A stretch of DNA of 6,422 bases from Actinomycetota bacterium (GTDB lineage: Bacteria > Actinomycetota > Actinomycetes > Nanopelagicales > Nanopelagicaceae). The first letter of the stretch is position 1, and each line of letters starts with the position of its first letter. Below the pieces are notes generated by a model. It was given only the letters and a program-made list of their open reading frames with translations, did not search any database and was not told the DNA's origin. This document shows, in pieces, positions 1-5,747 of this stretch. The DNA lies in assembly GCA_009705185.1 (NCBI GenBank), contig WLCS01000060.1, positions 1-6,422 on the forward strand, written 5' to 3'. Both the position numbers and the translations under genes were made by a program.

Positions 1-120
1 CACTCATTCTTATCATCATCTATCGTAAAAGAACTTGCTCACTTTGGTGGAGATGTTTCATCGATGGTACCGACAAATGTAAATCAAGCTCTCAAGGCTC
101 GAGTAGGAGTATCAGAATGA
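1..120 (+). CDS. coaD: Phosphopantetheine adenylyltransferase, C-terminal end (partial, 5' end outside window)
   Basis: Frame 1 is open from the first base and ends at TGA 118-120, giving 39 residues. The peptide starts [20 protein letters not shown] and ends in [12 protein letters not shown]. This matches the C-terminus of bacterial CoaD, where the SxSSSxVKE segment forms part of the nucleotide-binding site and is followed by a GGDV-x-P helix region. CoaD is a cytoplasmic, usually hexameric enzyme that joins 4'-phosphopantetheine and ATP to give dephospho-CoA and pyrophosphate, the penultimate step of coenzyme A synthesis. The catalytic N-terminal half, including the HxGH motif, lies upstream and cannot be checked. 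The stop overlaps the next start as ATGA, which suggests translational coupling. The tail is short but distinctive, so the identification is fairly secure. Confidence 0.88.
   Translation, partial: HSFLSSSIVKELAHFGGDVSSMVPTNVNQALKARVGVSE
105..109 (+). promoter_or_regulatory. Ribosome binding site of the coiled-coil gene
   Basis: AGGAG lies inside the end of coaD, 7 nt before ATG 117. A second in-frame ATG at 123 would be 13 nt away, so the site favours 117 and thus the ATGA overlap with the coaD stop. Confidence 0.65.
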
Positions 121-605
121 CAATGAATTCAATCGAGAAATTAACCACTGCGATTACTGTTGTTGAGGAAGCTCGCGGAGTTCCACTTTCAGCATCATGT
201 GTTGTTCATCGTGGAGAGATGTTAGAAATTCTTGAAGGTGCTCGCGAAAGTCTTCCGGCCGATCTATTCAAAGCCGAGACTCTTCTAGCTGAAAAAGAGA
301 GAATCATTGAAGAAGGTCGCGCGAGCGCTGAGGCAATGATTGCAACTGCTCGTGAAGATGTTGCGCGCATGATTGAGCAGACATCAATTGTTCAGGCAGC
401 ACGCGATGAGGCTCAACGAATTCTTGATGAAGCCAGAGATATCGCCGAAGATGAACGCCACGAAGTTGAGGCCTATATCGACGGTCGCTTAGCAACACTT
501 GAAGTCATCCTGAATAAGACGATGGATGCTGTGGCACGTGGTCGCGAGCGCCTTGAAGGCGCCGACGATAAAGATGTCTTGTCGCAGCTCAATTCAGAAC
601 GCTAA
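117..605 (+). CDS. DivIVA-like / SepIVA-like coiled-coil protein
   Basis: The 162-residue protein has no signal peptide and no membrane segment. Residues 1-45 form a short N-terminal region containing [19 protein letters not shown]. This is followed by a long charged, Ala/Glu/Arg-rich helix at about 48-145 (for example [17 protein letters not shown]) that should be a coiled coil. Such proteins are often labelled DivIVA-like or, because of the helix, ATP synthase b-subunit-like. The mycobacterial counterpart in the same position next to DUF177 and rnc is SepIVA (Rv2927c), a DivIVA-family factor needed for septation and polar or membrane-domain organisation. Assignment here rests on gene order, length and coiled-coil character, so the division role is inference. 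It is not a true AtpF, since the N-terminal membrane helix is missing. It overlaps coaD by 4 nt and is 7 nt upstream of the DUF177 gene, so it is probably cotranscribed with both. Confidence 0.8.
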   Translation: MTMNSIEKLTTAITVVEEARGVPLSASCVVHRGEMLEILEGARESLPADLFKAETLLAEKERIIEEGRASAEAMIATAREDVARMIEQTSIVQAARDEAQRILDEARDIAEDERHEVEAYIDGRLATLEVILNKTMDAVARGRERLEGADDKDVLSQLNSER

Positions 606-612
606 ATAACGC

Positions 613-1191
613 ATGACCAAAAGTTCTAACCCCTTTCTTCTCAATACCCACGAGCTACCTCGTCGCGCAGGAGAGATGAAGGAATATCAACTCGACATTC
701 ATGCCAACGCTCGAATCGGCGTTCCACTTATTGCAGTACCTGAAGGCGATTTGATCGAAGTAGATGCGCGATTGGAATCTGTGACTCAAGGAGTGCTCCT
801 GAGCGCAGATATTTATGCAGTAGCCCAAGGCGAGTGCATTCGATGTCTTGATCCGGTAGAAGTTGTTGTCGATCGCAAAATTCAGGAGCTCTATCGCTAT
901 GAGCCAACCAATGAAAAAGGTCGAAAAAAGCGTCGCGAAGATGAAGATGTTGATTTAGATGGCGAAGAAGAGCTGCAGATGGAGGGTGACATTCTTAACC
1001 TCGAGCTACCAATCATTGATGCAATCATTCTGACTCTTCCTATCAATCCGCTCTGCTCAGAGGAGTGTCTAGGTCTCTGCCCAGACTGCGGGCAGAAGTG
1101 GGAGAGCCTTCCGGCAGATCATGCCCACGAGGTCATCGATGCCAGGTGGTCGGCCCTTGGCAGCGTGGATTTTGGCAATTCTGAGAAATAG
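613..1191 (+). CDS. DUF177 (YceD) family protein, linked to 23S rRNA / large ribosomal subunit biogenesis
   Basis: The 192-residue soluble protein begins with the typical family opening NPFLLNTHELPRRAGEMKEY. It carries a CIRC pair (C75, C78) before the conserved LDPVEVVV strand, and a C-terminal cluster CSEECLGLCPDCGQKW (C148, C152, C156, C159), the usual signature of the family. The cysteines could bind a metal. Between them, at about residues 100-126, lies a basic then very acidic stretch (GRKKRREDEDVDLDGEEE), probably a flexible loop. In bacteria this gene nearly always stands before rpmF, as here, and family members in E. coli and in plant chloroplasts are tied to accumulation of 23S rRNA; the molecular mechanism is unsettled. 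ATG 613 has no clear Shine-Dalgarno and sits 8 nt after the previous stop, so reinitiation or coupling is likely. Family membership is secure; the role is taken from homologues. Confidence 0.9.
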   Translation: MTKSSNPFLLNTHELPRRAGEMKEYQLDIHANARIGVPLIAVPEGDLIEVDARLESVTQGVLLSADIYAVAQGECIRCLDPVEVVVDRKIQELYRYEPTNEKGRKKRREDEDVDLDGEEELQMEGDILNLELPIIDAIILTLPINPLCSEECLGLCPDCGQKWESLPADHAHEVIDARWSALGSVDFGNSEK

Positions 1192-1199
1192 GCGATACT
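1172..1199 (+). promoter_or_regulatory. Possible promoter for rpmF-rnc
   Basis: TTGGCA (1172-1177) and GATACT (1194-1199) are separated by 16 nt and match the housekeeping -35 and -10 consensus at 5/6 and 4/6 positions. They overlap the end of the DUF177 gene. A start near 1206 would give a leader of about 60 nt before rpmF. The 77-nt gap here, much wider than the gaps around it, supports the idea of an extra promoter, but such matches can arise by chance. Confidence 0.3.
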
Positions 1200-1255
1200 T
1201 AGCGCCATAGCAGCAGCAAATTGATATTTGTAGCTCCAACGCAGCCTAAAAGATT

Positions 1256-1260
1256 AAGGA
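1256..1260 (+). promoter_or_regulatory. Ribosome binding site that fixes the rpmF start
   Basis: AAGGA lies 8 nt before GTG 1269, an ideal spacing. It sets the L32 start at 1269 and not at the in-frame TTG 1221, which would add 16 residues foreign to L32. Confidence 0.75.
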
Positions 1261-1268
1261 CGATTACC

Positions 1269-1442
1269 GTGCCAGTACCAAAGCGAAAGATGTCTCGTTC
1301 GAAGACACGTTCACGTCGCAGCATGTGGAAAACAACTGCAGCAGCTCTCTCAACATGCCCACAGTGCCAGCAACCAAAGCTGAACCACGTTGCATGCCCA
1401 ACATGCGGTACATATAACCGCCGTCAGGTTCTAGAGGTCTGA
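1269..1442 (+). CDS. rpmF: Large ribosomal subunit protein bL32
   Basis: The 57-residue protein opens [20 protein letters not shown], the hallmark bL32 start (usually M-A-V-P-K-R-K), so GTG 1269 is chosen over the longer open frame beginning at TTG 1221. It is strongly basic in the first half. It has two CxxC pairs, C30/C33 and C43/C46 (CPQC and CPTC), which make it the zinc-binding C+ type and not the cysteine-free C- paralogue that many bacteria express under zinc shortage. bL32 sits in the 50S subunit near the peptide exit region. The gene follows DUF177, as in most bacteria, and its TGA is only 1 nt before the proposed rnc start. Length and motifs are typical of the family. Confidence 0.96.
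   Translation: MPVPKRKMSRSKTRSRRSMWKTTAAALSTCPQCQQPKLNHVACPTCGTYNRRQVLEV
1433..1437 (+). promoter_or_regulatory. Ribosome binding site supporting a CTG start for rnc
   Basis: AGAGG lies within the last codons of rpmF, 6 nt before CTG 1444. It is the only purine-rich site at suitable distance from a possible start in the rnc frame, and it supports coupling of rnc translation to rpmF. Confidence 0.5.
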
Positions 1443-1443
1443 T

Positions 1444-2124
1444 CTGTATTCAAAACTTCTTGAGCAATTAGGAGTTCAACTATCTCCGCAACTGCTTGAG
1501 TTAGCTTTTACCCATCGCTCGTTTGCGTACGAGACTGGAATTACTACAACTAATGAACGCCTTGAATTTTTGGGCGATTCAGTTTTGGGTTTAATCGTCA
1601 CAGAAGAGTTGTATATCAAGTATCCAGATCTTGATGAAAGTCGTTTATCTCCGCTTCGTTCGGGGATTGTCAATATGAGAGCGCTCGCAGATATTGCTCG
1701 CACCTTAGAACTTGGAAAATACATTCGCCTTGGAAAAGGTGAAGAAGTAACCAATGGTCGGGATAAAAACTCATTGCTCGCAGATGCTCTGGAAGCACTG
1801 ATTGGCGCTATTTATCTCGAGTGCGGCTTTGAGAAATCAACCCACGTTGTTCGCGAATTAATTAAAGAGACACTTTCTAGCGCGATGGCAAAAGGCGCTG
1901 GATTAGACGGAAAAACTGCGCTTCAGGAATTATTGGCATCTACAGGTAAAGGTTCTCCTGAATATCAGGTAACTGAAACTGGTCCTGATCACGATAAAAG
2001 CTTTACTGCTGTAGCACTTGTTTCAGGTGAGGCAATCTCTGAAGGAACCGGAAAAAGTAAGCGAGAAGCTGAACAATCCGCTGCACGAAGTGCGTTAGAA
2101 AAACTTTCCAGCACCAATCCTTAA
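1444..2124 (+). CDS. rnc: Ribonuclease III (proposed CTG start)
   Basis: From CTG 1444 the product is 226 residues, the same length as E. coli RNase III, and its catalytic residues fall at the same numbers. The signature NERLEFLGDS gives E38, E41 and D45, and LLADALEALIG gives D114 and E117, the Mg2+-binding acidic set. The N-terminal RNase III domain spans about 1-150. A double-stranded RNA binding domain spans about 155-222 and ends in the conserved GTGKSKREAEQSAA. The enzyme is a dimeric cytoplasmic nuclease that cuts double-stranded RNA, including the rRNA precursor stems, and matures or degrades other RNAs. The frame is closed by TAG at 1432-1434 and has no ATG, GTG or TTG until TTG 1570, which lies inside the catalytic motif. 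CTG 1444, with AGAGG 6 nt upstream, is therefore the best start, although ATT or another CTG (1492) cannot be excluded. Identity is certain; the start is inferred. Confidence 0.93.
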   Translation: MYSKLLEQLGVQLSPQLLELAFTHRSFAYETGITTTNERLEFLGDSVLGLIVTEELYIKYPDLDESRLSPLRSGIVNMRALADIARTLELGKYIRLGKGEEVTNGRDKNSLLADALEALIGAIYLECGFEKSTHVVRELIKETLSSAMAKGAGLDGKTALQELLASTGKGSPEYQVTETGPDHDKSFTAVALVSGEAISEGTGKSKREAEQSAARSALEKLSSTNP

Positions 2125-2128
2125 ACCC

Positions 2129-2143
2129 TCAAGTTGAACTTGA
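2129..2143. repeat. 15-nt perfect inverted repeat over the smc -35 box
   Basis: TCAAGTTGAACTTGA is two 7-nt arms around a single G. It begins 4 nt after the rnc stop and covers the proposed -35 hexamer of smc, a position suited to a repressor operator. The left half with flank, CCTCAAGTT, equals the left half of the well-known SoxR site, but the centre is one base longer and the right flank differs, so no regulator is assigned. Confidence 0.4.
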
Positions 2144-2162
2144 ACTGAGTCGCTTTTATACC
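2134..2162 (+). promoter_or_regulatory. Candidate promoter of smc (-ftsY)
   Basis: TTGAAC (2134-2139) and TATACC (2157-2162) are 17 nt apart, the optimal spacer, and match the consensus at 4/6 or better in each box. Transcription would begin near 2169, about 23 nt before the smc GTG. It is the only intergenic candidate between rnc and smc, and would let smc and ftsY be expressed apart from the ribosomal genes upstream. Confidence 0.5.
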
Positions 2163-2176
2163 AAAGGCGCACACAC

Positions 2177-2190
2177 CGGTAGGTTTACCG
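2177..2190 (+). promoter_or_regulatory. Small hairpin covering the smc ribosome binding site
   Basis: CGGTA (2177-2181) and TACCG (2186-2190) can pair as a 5-bp stem around a GGTT loop, ending 1 nt before GTG 2192. The likely Shine-Dalgarno GGTAGG (2178-2183) is partly inside the stem. If it folds, it would reduce ribosome access. The stem is short, so the effect may be mild. Confidence 0.4.
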
Positions 2191-2191
2191 C

Positions 2192-5100
2192 GTGTATTTG
2201 AAGAGTCTGACCCTCAAAGGATTTAAATCCTTTGCATCTGCCACCACTCTTCGACTCGAACCTGGAATCACCTGCGTGGTTGGTCCTAACGGTTCCGGAA
2301 AATCAAACGTTGTTGATGCCCTCACGTGGGTTATGGGTGAACAAGGTGCGAAATCTTTACGTGGCGGCAAAATGGAAGATGTCATCTTTGCGGGTACATC
2401 TGGTCGTGCACCACTTGGTCGCGCAGAAGTTGCAGTAACAATTGATAACACTGATGGCGCGCTACCAATTGATTACACAGAAGTAACCATCTCGCGCATT
2501 CTTTTTCGTAATGGACAAAGTGAATATCAAATCAATGGAGAAGCTTCGCGCCTTCTAGATATTCAAGAGCTCCTGAGCGACTCCGGTATCGGTCGCGAAA
2601 TGCACGTCATTGTGGGTCAGGGTCAGCTCGATGCAATTCTGATGGCTACACCTGAAGAGCGTCGAGGATTTATTGAAGAAGCAGCGGGAGTTCTCAAGCA
2701 TCGCAAGCGAAAAGAAAAGGCAATTCGCAAACTTGATTCAATGCAAGCCAACCTTGCGCGAGTAAATGACCTCACTGTCGAACTTCGTCGCCAACTTCGC
2801 CCACTCGGTAAGCAAGCCGAAGTTGCCAAGAAGGCAGCAACAATTCAGGCAGATCTTCGCGATGCAAAGTTGCGCCTATTAGCTGATGATTACATTTCAT
2901 TGTCAAAGACCTTAGATGCAGAAGTTGCAGATGAAAATGCACTACGCGAACGCAGAGCACTTGTTGAGGCAGAACTCGACAAAGTTCGTCGTCGTGAAGA
3001 AGAACTCGATGCAACATCTGCTTTTGAAAGCCCACTTCTTATCAAAGCTCAAGAGAATTTCTATTCACTCAACGCCCTTCGCGAAAAATTCCGTGGAACG
3101 CAATCACTTGCTCAAGAGCGTTCACGTTTCTTAGCTGAAGAAGCAGAAGAAGCCAGAAGTGCTGGCCGAGATCCTGAAGCACTTGATCAAGAGGCAGCTT
3201 CATTGCGCGCAGAAGAAGCACAACTTCGTTCAGATGTGAACACAGCACAAGCGGCTCTACTTGCCGCAACAAATGCACTGGCAAGTGCCGAAAGTTCTTT
3301 GAAAGCAGAAGAAGACACAATTGCAGCAGCCATGCGCGCGATTGCTGATCAACGTGAAGGAACAGCGCGTCAAGAAGGGCACATTAAATCTCTAGCTGCT
3401 CGACTTGAAGCAATTACTGAAGAAATCACTCGCCTAGAGGCAGCGCGTTCTGAAGCTCAATCTCGCGTCGATAGCGCCAAGAGTGATTACGCAAAGTATG
3501 AAATGGAAATTGGAAATGCTGATGCTGGAGAGCAAGGCCTAGATTCACAATTTGAGCAAGCAAAGAGCGCTTTGGATAACGCAAAGAAAGCACACGCTGA
3601 CTTAGTCGATGCAGAGCGCGTAGCAGATCGCGAACGCAATTCAACAGAATCAAAACTTGAAGCAATGCGTTTGACATCAAATACTCGCGATGGTGCCGCA
3701 GCGCTGATTCGTGATGCACGAGGAGTACAAATTCTTGGAAGCGTCGCTTCACTGATTCAAATAGATGCTGGTTGGGAAGCCGCTACTGCAGCAGCGCTAG
3801 GGTCTCTTGCTAATGCAGTTGTTGTAAAAGATTTATCTTCTGCTGTCAGCGCTTTAACAACTTTGCGCAGTGAAAATCTCGGACAAGCAGATGTTTTGGT
3901 CTACGAACCAGGAGCTCAACCAACGACGAGTGCTCCAAGTGGATTGCCGACTCTACTGAGTCATATTCGTTCGAATGAAATTTCTGAACTTCTTGCCTCA
4001 TTACTCTCATCAACTGTTGTTGCAGAAAATGCACGCGAGGCCGAAGGCATACTTCGCCAACATCGAAGCGTCACAGTAGTAACACGAGATGGAGATGTTC
4101 TTACATCCCACCGCGCTCGTGGTGGATCTGCTTCATCGACCTCACTGATCGAGATTAAGGCGCTCATTGAAGAGCTAGCAAAGAACCTTGAAGATTTAAA
4201 CCATAAATGCGACCGTCTGAAATTTGAAATTGCCTCTGCGGCAACCGATGTGGAGGGCAAGCAGGCTGATTTCGATTCAGCGTTAGCAAAGCTCAATGAA
4301 TCCGATGCTCGCATTGCTGCACTTACTGAACAACTTGCGGTATCTGGGCAAAACGCAAAGTCTGCAACAGCTGAAGTAGAACGCCTTACATTGGCAATCA
4401 ATGAAGCCTCAGCTGCAAAATCGCGCGACGAGAACGAACTTTCTATCGCAAGTAACCAGATGCAGCATCACGGTGAGATTGCAGAACCAGATCACTCTGT
4501 TGCCGAAAATCTGCGCAATGCAGTTTCTCAGGCTCGTACCACTGAAGTTGAAGCACGACTTGCAATGCGAACTTCTGAAGAAAGAGTTGCATCAATTGCA
4601 GCTCGTGCCTTAGCACTTGAAGAATCAGCTCAAGCAGAGCGCGAAGCTTCTGAGCGCGCAGTTTCTCGTCGAGGCGCACGTGCACGCGGTGCGATTATTT
4701 CTCAAGCAATTGCTGAGGCGGCATATGAGGTCCTTATCAACCTTGAACGCTCTATTGCCAAAGCACAAACTGAACGTTCACGTCTTGAGGCAAACCGCGC
4801 TGATCGTGAAGGCGAAACTCTTACAGTGCGCGCACGCAATCGCGAACTCACAGCCGAACTCGATCAACTGACTTCCAGTGTTCACCGCGATGAGATTGCT
4901 CGCGCAGAACAGCGCATGCGCGTTGAAGCACTTCAGACCAAAGCAGTTGAAGAACTCGGAATCGATATCCCAACTCTCATTGGTGAATACGGTCCAGATA
5001 AAGATGTTCCTACATTTATTGAAACTGAATCCGGTGAAATTGTTGCAACAGAACTCATTCCATATCGCAGAGATCAACAGGAGAAGCGACTTGCTGCAAC

Positions 5101-5728
5101 TGAGCGCTCACTCACACTCCTTGGAAAGATCAACCCTCTTGCTCTTGAAGAATATAACGCGCTTGAAGAGCGCCTGAAGTTCTTGGCAGAACAGCTTGAA
5201 GATTTGAAGAATACAAAGAAAGATCTTCTCGACATCATCAAGGAAGTCGATGATCGCGTACAGCAAATCTTTATGGAAGCGTATGAAGAAGTAGCCGAGC
5301 ATTTCAAGGATATTTTCTCTCGCCTCTTCCCTGGTGGAGATGGTCGCCTCTTCCTTTCAAACCCAGATGATTTACTAAATACTGGTGTTGATGTAGAGGC
5401 TCGTCCTCCAGGAAAGCGCGTCAAGCGACTTTCTCTTCTCTCTGGTGGAGAAAAATCTCTCACAGCAGTTGCGATGCTTGTTGCAATCTTTAAATCCCGT
5501 CCAAGTCCGTTCTATGTACTCGACGAAGTCGAAGCAGCCCTTGATGATGTAAACCTTGGCCGCCTATTAACAATCTTTGAAGAGCTTCGCGAGAGCTCAC
5601 AGTTGATCATCATTACTCACCAGAAGCGCACCATGGAAATTGCTGACGCTCTGTATGGCGTAACTATGCGCGGCGATGGTGTTACAGAAGTAATTTCACA
5701 ACGTTTACGTGAATCTGAAACCGCTTAA
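2192..5728 (+). CDS. smc: Chromosome segregation / condensation ATPase SMC
   Basis: The 1178-residue protein has full SMC architecture and usual length. The N-terminal head opens with MYLKSLTLKGFKSFA and the Walker A motif GPNGSGKS at 31-38. The head continues to FIEEAAGV near 160. A first coiled coil spans about 170-505, and the hinge about 510-645, ending in the glycine-rich RGGS near 644-646. A returning coiled coil spans about 650-1010, followed by the C-terminal head with ABC signature LSGGEKS (1083-1089), Walker B ending in D1111-E1112, the D-loop ALDD and switch histidine H1143. All catalytic elements are intact. SMC dimers, with ScpA and ScpB, load mainly at ParB-parS sites and extrude DNA loops to align and separate chromosomes. 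The start is GTG 2192, since an in-frame TAG at 2180-2182 closes the frame just upstream. Its own promoter seems to lie in the 67-nt gap after rnc; ftsY follows 19 nt downstream. Confidence 0.97.
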   Translation: MYLKSLTLKGFKSFASATTLRLEPGITCVVGPNGSGKSNVVDALTWVMGEQGAKSLRGGKMEDVIFAGTSGRAPLGRAEVAVTIDNTDGALPIDYTEVTISRILFRNGQSEYQINGEASRLLDIQELLSDSGIGREMHVIVGQGQLDAILMATPEERRGFIEEAAGVLKHRKRKEKAIRKLDSMQANLARVNDLTVELRRQLRPLGKQAEVAKKAATIQADLRDAKLRLLADDYISLSKTLDAEVADENALRERRALVEAELDKVRRREEELDATSAFESPLLIKAQENFYSLNALREKFRGTQSLAQERSRFLAEEAEEARSAGRDPEALDQEAASLRAEEAQLRSDVNTAQAALLAATNALASAESSLKAEEDTIAAAMRAIADQREGTARQEGHIKSLAARLEAITEEITRLEAARSEAQSRVDSAKSDYAKYEMEIGNADAGEQGLDSQFEQAKSALDNAKKAHADLVDAERVADRERNSTESKLEAMRLTSNTRDGAAALIRDARGVQILGSVASLIQIDAGWEAATAAALGSLANAVVVKDLSSAVSALTTLRSENLGQADVLVYEPGAQPTTSAPSGLPTLLSHIRSNEISELLASLLSSTVVAENAREAEGILRQHRSVTVVTRDGDVLTSHRARGGSASSTSLIEIKALIEELAKNLEDLNHKCDRLKFEIASAATDVEGKQADFDSALAKLNESDARIAALTEQLAVSGQNAKSATAEVERLTLAINEASAAKSRDENELSIASNQMQHHGEIAEPDHSVAENLRNAVSQARTTEVEARLAMRTSEERVASIAARALALEESAQAEREASERAVSRRGARARGAIISQAIAEAAYEVLINLERSIAKAQTERSRLEANRADREGETLTVRARNRELTAELDQLTSSVHRDEIARAEQRMRVEALQTKAVEELGIDIPTLIGEYGPDKDVPTFIETESGEIVATELIPYRRDQQEKRLAATERSLTLLGKINPLALEEYNALEERLKFLAEQLEDLKNTKKDLLDIIKEVDDRVQQIFMEAYEEVAEHFKDIFSRLFPGGDGRLFLSNPDDLLNTGVDVEARPPGKRVKRLSLLSGGEKSLTAVAMLVAIFKSRPSPFYVLDEVEAALDDVNLGRLLTIFEELRESSQLIIITHQKRTMEIADALYGVTMRGDGVTEVISQRLRESETA

Positions 5729-5747
5729 CAAGTAGGCTCTTTTAATC

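Noticed and set aside
1221..1268. N-terminal extension of L32 from TTG 1221
   Set aside because: The added 16 residues do not resemble L32, whereas GTG 1269 has AAGGA 8 nt upstream and gives the exact family start.
1570..2124. rnc beginning at TTG 1570
   Set aside because: This would delete the first 42 residues including catalytic E38 and E41 and start inside the conserved motif; the open frame and homology extend upstream.
2129..2160. Terminator after rnc
   Set aside because: The dyad could form only a 5-bp AT-rich stem and the TTTT lies 11 nt further on, so it does not look like an intrinsic terminator; promoter and operator roles fit better.
2870..3660. Repetitive GCAGAAGAAGC-like runs suggesting DNA repeats
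   Set aside because: These follow from Ala/Glu-rich heptad coding in the SMC coiled coil and show no regular repeat unit.
3961..4401. 146-residue minus-strand open frame inside smc
   Set aside because: It lies opposite the smc hinge and coil, has no recognisable domain, and reads as a Ser/Ala-rich mirror of smc codons; no ribosome site was seen.
5074..5463. 129-residue minus-strand open frame opposite the end of smc
   Set aside because: Low-complexity Ser/Arg/Phe composition mirrors smc coding sequence; smc is intact here with its signature motifs.
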